Shown: positions 7,231-14,960 of the stretch, piece by piece
Position numbering within the stretch: the first letter of the stretch is position 1
Layout: each line of letters opens with the position of its first letter
Source: Thermococcus sp.
GTDB lineage: Archaea > Methanobacteriota_B > Thermococci > Thermococcales > Thermococcaceae
DNA length: 46,665 nt
Direction of reading: 5' to 3'
Assembly: GCF_026988555.1 (NCBI RefSeq)
Contig: NZ_JALSLB010000049.1
Span: 1 to 46,665 of the forward strand
Program-made: the position numbers and the translations under genes
Notes under the pieces: generated by a model
The model's input: the letters and a program-made list of their open reading frames with translations, nothing else
What the model was told of the DNA's origin: nothing
The model's database searches: none

Positions 7231-9168
7231 ATGCAGATCGGGGAAGGATTTCTGAAGGAAAGGTACGTCCCCATGCAGGCCTTCAGGGAGGAGCGGGGGA
7301 GGTCCATAGAGAACCTGGGGGAGTTCTGGGCAGAGGGAGCAAAGGTTCTCGACTGGTTCAAAACCTGGGAGGAAGTGCTCGACGATTCAAAGGCTCCCTT
7401 CTTCCGCTGGTTCGTTGGCGGTACCTTAAACGCGAGCTACAACGCCCTCGACAGGCACATTAAATCCGGCAGGAGAAACAGGGCGGCTATAATCTGGGAG
7501 AGCGAGAAGGGCGAAACCAGAACCCTAACATACTACGAACTTTACATGGAGGTCAACCGCTTCGCTTCCGCCCTAAAAAACCTCGGCGTCGGCAAGGGTG
7601 ACAGGGTCGTAACCTACATGCCGCTCGTTCCAGAGGTAGTCATGGCGATGCTCGCGAGCGCGAGGATAGGTGCAATCCACAGCGTCGTCTTTTCTGGATT
7701 CTCAGCTGAGGCCTTGGCAACGAGGATAAACGACGCCAAGGCAAAGGTCGTGATAACCGCCGACTACCTCTACAGGCGGGGCAAAAAGCTCAACCTGAAG
7801 GGGATAGTGGACAAAGCCCTCCTTGAAACACCGAGCGTTGAGAGCGTTGTCGTTCTCAGGAGGGAGGGCAACGTCAACATGGTCGAGGGCAGGGATTACG
7901 ACTGGAGCGAGCTCCTTGACGGGGCGGAGCGATATGTTGAACCAGTTCCTGTTGAGAGCAACCACCCCCTCTTCATACTCTACACGAGCGGAACCACCGG
8001 AAGGCCGAAGGGCATAGTCCACTCCACGGGCGGCTACCTCGTCCACGTGGCCAAAACAATGCAGTGGGCATGGGGAATAACCGAGAGCGACCTCTTCTGG
8101 AATACCGCCGACGTCGGCTGGATTACGGGCCACAGCTATCTGGTGTACGGCCCACTCACGCTCGGTTTAACTGTTATGATGTACGAGGGTGCGCTCAACT
8201 ACCCGAAGCCGGACAGGCCCTGGGAGCTCATAGAGAAGCACGGGGTTACCATCTTCTACACAGCGCCAACGGCAATAAGGATGCTCATGCGCTATGGAGA
8301 TGAATGGGTGAAGAAGCACGGCCTCTCCAGTCTGAGACTCCTCGGTTCTGTCGGAGAGCCGATAAACCCCACTGCCTGGAAATGGTACTACGAGGTCGTT
8401 GGCGGTAAGCGCTGCCCGATAATAGACACCTAGTGGCAGACAGAAACAGGTGACTACATGATTTATCCGTCAGCGGGGATACAGTTGCCACCGCTTAAGC
8501 CCGGCTCGGCTACTTTTTTGGGTCTCGGTGTTGACGCGGACGTTTTCAGGGCTGACGGAACGCCAGCGAAGCCAAACGAGCGCGGTTACCTGGTAATCAA
8601 AAAGCCCTGGCCGGGAATGCTCCTCGGAATCTGGGGCGACGATGAGAGATACATCAGAACCTACTGGAAGCGCTTCAGTAAACCGGACGAAGGTCTCTGG
8701 ATTTACTACCCGGCCGACTACGCGATGAAAGACGACGAGGGCTACTTCTGGATATTCGGAAGGGCTGACGAGGTGCTCAACGTCTCCGGCCACAGAATTG
8801 GAACGGCAGAGATAGAGCACGCGCTGGTTCTCCATCCGGCCGTGGCCGAAGCAGCGGTAATAGGAAGGCCCGACGAGATTAAGGGAGAAGTGCCTGTGGC
8901 ATTTGTGATACTCAAGGAGAACTGTATCCCAAAGGAAATCCTCAAGAAGGAACTCATAGACTACGTGAGGGAGACCCTCGGGCCGATAGCTTCTCCGGCC
9001 GAGGTCTTCTTTGTCAATAAACTGCCGAAAACAAGGAGCGGTAAGATAATGCGTCGCGTTCTGAAGTCACTGGCGAGCGGAAAGGGTCTCGGCGACCTCT
9101 CAACGCTGGAAGACGAGGCGAGCGTGGAGGAAATAAAAAGGGCCCTTGAGGGCTTCGAGATGCGTTAG
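7231..9168 (+). pseudogene. acs: AMP-forming acetyl-CoA synthetase, interrupted by one in-frame TAG
   Basis: Read through one stop, this is a complete 645-residue acetate/acyl-CoA ligase (acid + ATP + CoA to acyl-CoA + AMP + PPi). The start is ATG 7231, nine bases after GGTGG-like GGGTGGTT; the frame open from 7153 has no ribosome site there. The phosphate loop [11 protein letters not shown] is intact, as are [33 protein letters not shown] and the C-terminal lysine motif KTRSGKIMRR. Codon 401 (8431-8433) is TAG, in DT-stop-WQTETG, where the family has Trp or Tyr. No other stop or shift is seen, so the mutation is recent, a base-call error, or bypassed. An ATG at 8458 has GGTGA four bases upstream and could restart a 236-residue C-terminal piece, but WQTETG would then be in neither fragment. 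Confidence 0.85.
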
Positions 9169-10181
9169 CATATCCTCGGCACCGGGTCCCCCGCCGGTGG
9201 TTCAAGGAAGCGCTTCCCACCTATCCCCGTTTCCAGGATAACCTTACCCCTGTAGTCCTCCCTAACCTCACCAATGATGGCGGCATCCCGGCCCCTCTTC
9301 GTTTTTCTCATGGCCTCTAGAGCTTCCTCAGCGTATTCTTTGGCAACCACCACGACGACCTTGCCCTCGTTGGCAACGTCGTAGGGGCTAATGCCGAGCA
9401 TCTCGCCCGCGGCCCTGACCTCAGGTCTTATTGGAATATCTGCTTCCCGGATGAGCATCCCCACGTTGCTCTTCCTCGCTATCTCGTTGAGCGCGTTACT
9501 CAGTCCGGCCCTCGTGGGGTCTTTCATGGCGTGGAGGTTCTCCCAGCCGATGGCCTTTGCGACGGCTTCAACCACCTCCCAGATCGGAGCTACGTCGCTC
9601 TTCAGCTCGGTTTCAAAGGAGATGCCTTCCCTGTGGCTCATCAGGGCGATTCCATGGTCTCCTACCGTTCCGCTGATTAAAACTAGGTCGCCGACCTTCG
9701 CCCCGGCGTCGCTTACAGGTTTTTCGGCTATTCCAACTCCGGCCGTTATGACGAACATCTCTATCGGCTCTTCGACGACCTTCGTGTCGCCGGTAACGAC
9801 TGGAACCGGAACTTCCCTTGAGGTTTCGTCCATCGAGCGGAGAACCCTCTCTAGGACTTCCATCTCAAGGCCTTCGCCGAGGATCATCGAGTTTGCCAAC
9901 GCTAACGGCCTCGCCCCCATCACGGCCAGATCGTTAACCGTCCCGCTTACAGCGAGCCTTCCGATGTCCCCACCGGGGAAGAAGAGTGGCTTAACCGTGT
10001 GGCCGTCTATGGTGAAGACGATGTGCTTATCCCCAAAGGGTATTGTGGCTCCATCGTCGAGTGCGTCAAGCCCTATTCCCCCGGCGCTCTTCAAGGTCAG
10101 GGTCTTCAGGATAACGTCCCTTAAAAGCTCCTCCATTATTTCTCCACCGGCTCCGTGCTCGAGCTTTATCTTTTCCCCCAT
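9165..10181 (-). CDS. hypE: hydrogenase maturation protein HypE
   Basis: HypE dehydrates the thiocarboxamide made on its own C-terminal cysteine by HypF, producing the cyanide ligands of the [NiFe] site. The 338-residue protein has the PurM-like ATP domain (GGIGLDALDDGATI, SGTVNDLAVMGARPL, GDTKVVE) and ends in PRIC, the terminal cysteine that carries the cyanate group. The start ATG 10181 follows GGAGGGTTG; the frame open to 10226 overlaps hypF and lacks a site. It lies 41 bases after hypF on the same strand, and its stop overlaps the end of the convergent acetyl-CoA synthetase gene by four bases. Confidence 0.97.
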   Translation of the reverse strand: MGEKIKLEHGAGGEIMEELLRDVILKTLTLKSAGGIGLDALDDGATIPFGDKHIVFTIDGHTVKPLFFPGGDIGRLAVSGTVNDLAVMGARPLALANSMILGEGLEMEVLERVLRSMDETSREVPVPVVTGDTKVVEEPIEMFVITAGVGIAEKPVSDAGAKVGDLVLISGTVGDHGIALMSHREGISFETELKSDVAPIWEVVEAVAKAIGWENLHAMKDPTRAGLSNALNEIARKSNVGMLIREADIPIRPEVRAAGEMLGISPYDVANEGKVVVVVAKEYAEEALEAMRKTKRGRDAAIIGEVREDYRGKVILETGIGGKRFLEPPAGDPVPRIC

Positions 10182-10222
10182 CTTCAACCCTCCAAATTTT
10201 GTTTTGAGATGAGTACGTATCC

Positions 10223-12541
10223 TCACAGCATCAAGTCCTCCCTCGTGAGGTAGCCCTCAAGGTAAAGCCCCCCGAGGAAGGCCTGACCGACGTTTATACC
10301 GTTGTCCCCCCTCGGAACCTCCTCTGTGACGTGGAAGTTCAGGCCGTTGCTCTCGACGGCCTTCCTGACGGTTTTGACAATCAACTCGTTGTAGGCAACG
10401 CCGCCGCTCATGACGACGTCCTTTACGCCAAACTCCCTCGCCTTTTCGAGCGCCACCTCGGAGAACGCCCTCGCCAGAGCTAAGTGAACGGAGTAAGCTA
10501 TGTCCGCCGGCGAAGCCCCCTCAAGGACTTCAAGCGCCTGGACGAAGAGCTCTTCAATCTTCATCAGCTCGCCTTCAACCGGTACCTCGAACTTCAGGTC
10601 GTTCTTGCCCTTCATCGCGAAGCTCTCCAGCTTCATCGCGGGTTCGCCTTCGTAGTGCCTCCTGGAGGCTATGTTGAGCAGGACGGCGAGCGAATCGAGG
10701 ACCCTTCCAGTGGAGGAGGCGTAGGCGAGGTTTATCCCCTTGGCGAGCTGGTTCAACACAACGGAGAACTCGACCTTTCCGTACTTGAGGCTGTCTATCG
10801 CTTTTGGACAGCACTTCTCGATTATTCCCTCGAGCTCTTCAACGCTGTAGACCTTGCTGAGGATTCCCATCAAGGCCCTGAGCGGATAGTAGCTAGCCAG
10901 GTCTCCGCCGGGGAGCGGGTAGTAATCTATGTGGGCCAATCTTTCAACGTCCTCGTAGCTCAGGTAGAGAACCTCACCGCCCCAGACATTGCCATCCGTT
11001 CCGTAGCCGACCCCGTCAACCGCTATCCCTATGGCGCCTTCGAGGTTCTTCTCGGCTAAAACACTCGCTATGTGGGTGTAGTGGTGCTGAACCTGGAGAA
11101 GTTCAACGTTGAGCTCGTTTGCCAGCTCCATGGCAAGTTTTGTCGTGTTATAGCCCGGGTGGAGGTCAGCTATAATAAGGTCGAACTCATTAACGCGGAG
11201 AATCCTCATGAAGTGCCCTATCGCTTCCCTCATGAATTCGAGAACCTCGACCTTTCCCGTGTTGCCTATGTACTGGCTCGGGTAAACCTTCCCGTTCTTA
11301 GCAACGCCGAAGGCGTTCATCAGCTCGGCTCCCACTGCTAAGCCACGGTAGCTGAAGGGAATCTCTATCGGTAAAGGCACGAAACCACGGGAACGCCTTA
11401 TAACTGCCCTCCTCCCATCAACGAACTTCACAACGCTGTCATCAGCGCGGTTCAGTATCTTCCTGTTGTGGAGCAGGAGGTAGTCAGCTATATCCTTCAG
11501 CTCCTCGAAGGCTTTGTCGTTGTCCTTGACCATTGGCATTCCCGGGTAGTTGGCCGATGTCATCACGTAGACCTTGGTCTTGCTCCAGTGGAAGAGTATG
11601 TAGTGCGTCCCGGCGTAGGGGAGCATAACGCCGATGGTGTGAAGCCCCGGCGCGAGGTTTTCGGGGAGTGGGAAGGGCTCCCTCTTGCGTAGCGTCACTA
11701 TTGGCCTCCTGTAGGAGGTCAGCTCCTCTTCCTCCTCCCTGCTCACGTAGGCGAAGCTCTTCACCGTCTCAAGGGACTCGGCCATTATTGCGAAGGGCTT
11801 GGCTTTTCTGAAGGTTCTCCTCCTAAGCTCCGCAACGACGTCTTCCCTCGTTGCGTCGCATGCTAAATGAATCCCCCCGATTCCTTTGATGGCCACTATG
11901 TAGCCTTTGTCTATCAGCTCCGCCGCCTTCCTCAGCGGGTCGCCGGTGATTTCTTCGCCCTCCTTCGTGTAGAGGCGGTAGCTCGGTCCGCAGACCGGAC
12001 AGCAGACGGGTTCGGCGTGGTAGCGCCTGTTGAGGGGGTCTTTATATTCACCCTCGCAGAAGTCGCACATTGGGAACTCGCGCATCGTGGTGTTCTCGCG
12101 GTCGTAGGGCAAATCCTCGATTATCGTGAATCTCGGCCCGCAGTTGGTGCAGACTATGAAGGGGTACATGTAGCGCTTGTTCGTTGGGTCGAAGAGCTCC
12201 CTCAGGCAATCCTCGCATATCGCTATGTCCGGCGGGATTATAGAGTCTCCAGCCCCTCCTCCTCTGGAGCTCTTCTCGATGTAGAACTCCGCAAAACCCT
12301 GGGGTGGAATTTCCTTTTTCTCAAGTTTGTCGATCCTTGCGAGCGGTGGCTTTTTCCTGTAGATGTCCCTGATGAAGGCCTCAATGTCCTCGTTTCTTCC
12401 TTCAACCACTATCTCAACGCCGGCGTCCCCAAGGTTCTTGACGTAACCCTTCAGATCGTTCTCGTGGGCTATTCGGTAGACGAAAGGGCGGAACCCGACC
12501 GCCTGGACGATGCCGTTAACGTGAATTATGTACGCCCTCAT
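10223..12541 (-). CDS. hypF: carbamoyltransferase HypF
   Basis: HypF makes carbamoyl-adenylate from carbamoyl phosphate and ATP and passes the carbamoyl group to HypE. The 772-residue protein shows the full domain order: acylphosphatase (GIVQAVGFRPFVYRIA, residues 1-90), two zinc fingers (CEDCLRELFD / CTNCGPRFT and CDFCEGEYKD / CCPVCGPSY, about 105-190), a YrdC-like domain (KGIGGIHLACDA, about 200-380), and a Kae1-like domain with HHYTHIASV and AVDGVGYGTDGNVWGGE. The start ATG 12541 has GGGAAGACC upstream. It heads a hypF-hypE unit with its own TATA box, separate from hypCD. Confidence 0.97.
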   Translation of the reverse strand: MRAYIIHVNGIVQAVGFRPFVYRIAHENDLKGYVKNLGDAGVEIVVEGRNEDIEAFIRDIYRKKPPLARIDKLEKKEIPPQGFAEFYIEKSSRGGGAGDSIIPPDIAICEDCLRELFDPTNKRYMYPFIVCTNCGPRFTIIEDLPYDRENTTMREFPMCDFCEGEYKDPLNRRYHAEPVCCPVCGPSYRLYTKEGEEITGDPLRKAAELIDKGYIVAIKGIGGIHLACDATREDVVAELRRRTFRKAKPFAIMAESLETVKSFAYVSREEEEELTSYRRPIVTLRKREPFPLPENLAPGLHTIGVMLPYAGTHYILFHWSKTKVYVMTSANYPGMPMVKDNDKAFEELKDIADYLLLHNRKILNRADDSVVKFVDGRRAVIRRSRGFVPLPIEIPFSYRGLAVGAELMNAFGVAKNGKVYPSQYIGNTGKVEVLEFMREAIGHFMRILRVNEFDLIIADLHPGYNTTKLAMELANELNVELLQVQHHYTHIASVLAEKNLEGAIGIAVDGVGYGTDGNVWGGEVLYLSYEDVERLAHIDYYPLPGGDLASYYPLRALMGILSKVYSVEELEGIIEKCCPKAIDSLKYGKVEFSVVLNQLAKGINLAYASSTGRVLDSLAVLLNIASRRHYEGEPAMKLESFAMKGKNDLKFEVPVEGELMKIEELFVQALEVLEGASPADIAYSVHLALARAFSEVALEKAREFGVKDVVMSGGVAYNELIVKTVRKAVESNGLNFHVTEEVPRGDNGINVGQAFLGGLYLEGYLTREDLML

Positions 12542-12574
12542 GGTCTTCCCTCAAGTTTTTCTTACGATCCGGGG

Positions 12575-12587
12575 CTTTATAGGTTTC
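12575..12587 (-). promoter_or_regulatory. TATA box of hypF-hypE
   Basis: On the minus strand CCTATAAAG lies about 35 bases before the hypF ATG, giving an inferred transcript start near 12552. The candidate SurR half-site at 12617-12625 lies about 35 bases further upstream. Confidence 0.55.
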
Positions 12588-12616
12588 TAAAACCAAAAGT
12601 TAAAAACATAAGGGGA

Positions 12617-12625
12617 GTTTTAAAC
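12617..12625. promoter_or_regulatory. candidate SurR-type half-site upstream of hypF
   Basis: GTTTTAAAC matches GTT-N3-AAC, the core site of SurR, the sulfur-responsive redox regulator of hydrogenase genes in Thermococcales. The following bases (CATTG then GTG) match the extended form GTT-N3-AAC-N5-GTT except for the last base. Position upstream of the hypF TATA box fits activation. A six-base match can arise by chance in AT-rich DNA. Confidence 0.35.
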
Positions 12626-12636
12626 CATTGGTGTCA

Positions 12637-12653
12637 TGAAATGTGCACATTTT
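12637..12653. repeat. 17-bp near-palindrome between hypD and hypF
   Basis: GAAATGTGCACATTTTC is symmetric about the central TGCA, with AATGTGCACATT perfect. It lies 19 bases after the hypD stop codon and about 95 bases upstream of the hypF start. It could be an operator or part of a terminator for the hypCD transcript; there is no adjoining strong T-run on the minus strand. Confidence 0.3.
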
Positions 12654-12672
12654 CAATTCCTGCCCCTCTCGC

Positions 12673-13800
12673 CTAAAACAGGACCCCGTACTTGTAGAAT
12701 ATCTGGCACGTTCCCTCGTACGATACCATGCAGGGCCCTATCGGGTGCCTCGGCGTACAGGTCTTTCCGAAGTGCGGACAGTCCGTAGGCATGGCCAGAC
12801 CCCTCAGCACGGCACCGCAGAGACAGCCTTTCTCAAGGTCCGGAAGGTTTTCAGGCACCTCCACCCTGTAGAAGTTCCTAATTTCTAGATCTTTCCACTC
12901 CATCCTCACTTCAAGCCCCGTGCCCGGGAGAATACCCAAAGCCCTCCACTTCGCATCGACCACCTTGAAGTACTTCTCTATGAGCTCCTGCGCCACGAGG
13001 TTGCCCTCGTACTTCACTGCCCTCCTGTACTCGTTCACCACCCTCGCGTCGCCCTCTTTATACATCCGTATGAGTAAAAGAATCGCGAGGAGGACGTCGT
13101 TCGGTTCGAAGCCTGCGACCGCCTGAGGGATTCCGTACTTCTCACTCAGGAACTCCCAGCCCTTTACGCCTATTATCGTCGAGACGTGGCCCGCGTCTAT
13201 CAGCGCGTCTATTCTGCTCTTCTGTTTTATCAGGACCTCAACCCCCTGCGGCGTGAGCCTGTGAACCGAGTAGATCTTGAAGTTCTCAAGTCCCTCATCG
13301 ACGACGACGTTGAGCATGCCCGCGGTTGGTGCGGTCGTTGTTTCGAAGCCCGGGCTGAAGTGGACGACCGTCCTGTCGGGGTTCTCCCTCGCTATCCTGT
13401 ACGTGTCAAAGATGGAGTACACGATGCGGACGTCGTAGCCTTCCCCCTTCATATCGGCGAAGCTTCCCCGTGGTGTTGGTATCCTGTACATGTCTCCGAA
13501 CGTCGTCACTATCATCCGGTCCCCTTCCTCGTAGGCCTTCTCCATGATGAGCTCCATGGCCACGATATCCTCAACGGGCGTTATGCACACAGGACAGCCC
13601 GGACCGCTGACGACCCTGACGTTATCCGGCAGAAGCGAGCGGATTCCTGAGCGGGTTATCGTGTCCTCATGGGTTCCGCAGACGTGCATTATCCTTATTT
13701 CACCGTCGAGGCCCTTTGCTTCCTCGCGGATTTTCTCAACGAGCTTCCCTGCCACTCCCCTGTCCCTGTACGGAGCAACTACGGATTCTGCATCTTCCAT
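12673..13800 (-). CDS. hypD: hydrogenase maturation protein HypD
   Basis: HypD is the iron-sulfur scaffold on which, with HypC, Fe(CN)2CO is assembled. The 375-residue protein carries the conserved cysteine motifs HVCGTHE, GPGCPVCITP, and the late pair CLCGAVLRG and DCPHFGKTC that bind the [4Fe-4S] cluster. The start ATG 13800 follows GGTGATTGAG directly and sits one base after the hypC stop, so the two are coupled. The longer frame to 13914 lies within hypC and is rejected. It ends the hypC-like, hypC, hypD unit. Confidence 0.97.
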   Translation of the reverse strand: MEDAESVVAPYRDRGVAGKLVEKIREEAKGLDGEIRIMHVCGTHEDTITRSGIRSLLPDNVRVVSGPGCPVCITPVEDIVAMELIMEKAYEEGDRMIVTTFGDMYRIPTPRGSFADMKGEGYDVRIVYSIFDTYRIARENPDRTVVHFSPGFETTTAPTAGMLNVVVDEGLENFKIYSVHRLTPQGVEVLIKQKSRIDALIDAGHVSTIIGVKGWEFLSEKYGIPQAVAGFEPNDVLLAILLLIRMYKEGDARVVNEYRRAVKYEGNLVAQELIEKYFKVVDAKWRALGILPGTGLEVRMEWKDLEIRNFYRVEVPENLPDLEKGCLCGAVLRGLAMPTDCPHFGKTCTPRHPIGPCMVSYEGTCQIFYKYGVLF

Positions 13801-13801
13801 C

Positions 13802-14062
13802 TCAATCACCTGGGTAGTAGTAGCCTCCGAGGGCGTCCTCTTCCACCTTGAAGACCTCATCCCACGCCGACAGTATCTCCATTGCGGTCTTCTCGTCAAC
13901 CCGTTCGATTGCAAACCCCGTGTGGATCAGAACGTACTCCCCAACCCTAACGTCTGGGAGCAGGTCGATCCTGACCTCGCGCTTTACCCCGCCGAAATCA
14001 ACCCAAGCTGTCCCCTTTCCGTTATCAACCTCAAGCACCTTCGCAACCGTGGCGAGACACAT
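13802..14062 (-). CDS. hypC: hydrogenase assembly chaperone HypC
   Basis: HypC carries the Fe(CN)2CO unit from HypD to the hydrogenase large subunit through its N-terminal cysteine. The 86-residue protein begins MCLATVAKVLEV, the canonical form in which Met is removed and Cys2 binds iron. VGEYVLIHTGFAIERVDEKTA is the usual beta-barrel and C-terminal helix signature. The start ATG 14062 has GGTGAAGAGG in front; the frame open to 14089 is longer but would bury Cys2. A paralog without the cysteine precedes it, 32 bases away. Confidence 0.96.
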   Translation of the reverse strand: MCLATVAKVLEVDNGKGTAWVDFGGVKREVRIDLLPDVRVGEYVLIHTGFAIERVDEKTAMEILSAWDEVFKVEEDALGGYYYPGD

Positions 14063-14094
14063 CCTCTTCACCGTCCGTAAGTGAATCAACCGCC

Positions 14095-14370
14095 CTATTT
14101 AGGCTTTCTAAAACCCATGGTTTCCAACCCGTCCAGTGAAAACTTCATTTCGATGCTCTCCCCACCGCTGTAGGAGCAGTGGGCGAGGGTCTCCTCGGCC
14201 TCCTCCCGGCTCACCTTCTCAAGAACTATGCCGTAATATATCCTAACGTAGTCACCCGGTTCAACGTTCCTGATAAAGTCCAGTCTCACCCTCCTTTCCC
14301 TGCCCGCAACCTCGACTACAGCGGTGCCTCCATCCACCTCCAGAACCCTGCCGGCCAGCATCAGGGCCAC
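14095..14370 (-). CDS. HypC/HupF-family paralog lacking Cys2
   Basis: A 91-residue OB-fold protein of the HypC family. LAGRVLEVDGGTAVVEV, RVRLDFIRNVEPGDYVRIYYGIVLEKVSREE and the AEETLAH helix align with HypC over its length, with an extra C-terminal tail. Starting at GTG 14370, three bases after GGTGG, the N-terminus aligns residue by residue with HypC, and the second residue is Ala instead of Cys. GTG 14379 and ATG 14361 are other possible starts; neither gives a cysteine. Without it the protein should not carry Fe(CN)2CO in the usual way. It may be a partner-specific chaperone, a HypD- or large-subunit-binding modulator, or a decaying copy. It heads the unit with hypC and hypD. Confidence 0.85.
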   Translation of the reverse strand: MALMLAGRVLEVDGGTAVVEVAGRERRVRLDFIRNVEPGDYVRIYYGIVLEKVSREEAEETLAHCSYSGGESIEMKFSLDGLETMGFRKPK

Positions 14371-14403
14371 ACGTTCCACCTACCATCCAGGTCTGAAGAA
14401 AAG

Positions 14404-14415
14404 TTTATATATATT
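14404..14415. promoter_or_regulatory. TATA element shared by two divergent genes
   Basis: TTTATATATATT is the only TATA-like sequence in the 73-base gap between the HypC paralog (leftward) and the DUF302 gene (rightward). It is nearly symmetric, and start sites about 25 bases to either side fit both genes. The TetR-type operator lies immediately to its right, so a bound repressor would block the DUF302 start and could also affect the hyp start. Confidence 0.55.
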
Positions 14416-14419
14416 GTGC

Positions 14420-14433
14420 TGACTAGTCAGTCA
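14420..14433. promoter_or_regulatory. operator copy 1 (TetR-type) at the DUF302 promoter
   Basis: TGACTAGTCAGTCA, form TGAC-N6-GTCA, lies between the TATA element (14404) and the ribosome site GGTG (14434), over the inferred transcript start. The same 14-bp element recurs at 14928 (as reverse complement) and 15664. The tetR gene lies 500 bases away. Confidence 0.7.
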
Positions 14434-14443
14434 GGTGTTTCCC

Positions 14444-14830
14444 ATGCAGGAGATTTTTTCGCAGATGGTCAGGGTTGAGAAAAGCGGTCACGGCTTTGAG
14501 GCGACTGTTGAGAGAATCAAAAACGCCGCCGAAAAGAACGGCTGGAAAGTCACCGGAATCTTGGATTTAAGGGAGAGCCTTGGGGTCAACGTCTGCATCA
14601 TCGAAATCTGCAACGCTGAGTACGCGGGAGGTGCCCTCAAAAAACCCGAGACTAGATGGGTGGGGGCGATGATGCCGTGCAGATTCGCCGTTGCCGAGAA
14701 CCCTGATGGGGTATACGTTTACACAATGAACATGGAGCTCTTCGCCAAGGCGGTAGAAGGTGAACTTTCAGATGTTTTCAGAAGAATAGCTGAGGACGAC
14801 CATAATATTCTCTCGGACGCTCTCGGTTGA
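14444..14830 (+). CDS. DUF302 family protein
   Basis: A 128-residue soluble protein of the DUF302 family, recognised from GFEATVERIKNAAEKNGWKV, IIEICNAEYAGGAL and the MMPCRFAVAENPDGVYVY segment. The cysteines in ICNAE and PCR are typical. Its function is unknown to me. ATG 14444 with GGTG six bases upstream is chosen; GTG 14435 in the ribosome site is rejected. Its promoter holds the first copy of the operator shared with tetR and the pterin-enzyme operon, so it is probably induced together with them and may act on the same substrate or cofactor. It is divergent from the hypC-like unit. Confidence 0.85.
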   Translation: MQEIFSQMVRVEKSGHGFEATVERIKNAAEKNGWKVTGILDLRESLGVNVCIIEICNAEYAGGALKKPETRWVGAMMPCRFAVAENPDGVYVYTMNMELFAKAVEGELSDVFRRIAEDDHNILSDALG

Positions 14831-14889
14831 ACCTCTTCTATCTTTTCGCACCGTCACGGCCCTTAATAAATGAATCTCATGTTAGAAAT

Positions 14890-14899
14890 CCTTAAAAGG
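14890..14899 (+). promoter_or_regulatory. TATA box of the tetR gene
   Basis: CCTTAAAAGG lies about 30 bases before the second operator copy and 62 bases before the tetR ATG. The inferred transcript start near 14920 puts the operator at the beginning of the leader, as expected for autorepression. Confidence 0.5.
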
Positions 14900-14927
14900 T
14901 ATGGGTTACAAAACTGTATAGCCGATA

Positions 14928-14941
14928 TGACTAACTGGTCA
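14928..14941. promoter_or_regulatory. operator copy 2 (TetR-type) in the tetR leader
   Basis: TGACTAACTGGTCA; its reverse complement TGACCAGTTAGTCA differs from copy 3 at one position. Outer arms TGAC and GTCA with six bases between are identical in all three copies. Position 20 bases before the tetR start codon suggests autoregulation. Confidence 0.7.
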
Positions 14942-14960
14942 CATCCGTAACGGTGGTCGT

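Noticed and set aside
8431-8433. TAG in acetyl-CoA synthetase as pyrrolysine
   Set aside because: Thermococcales are not known to have the pyrrolysine system, no pyl gene is visible, and the family has Trp or Tyr here; a nonsense change or error is simpler.
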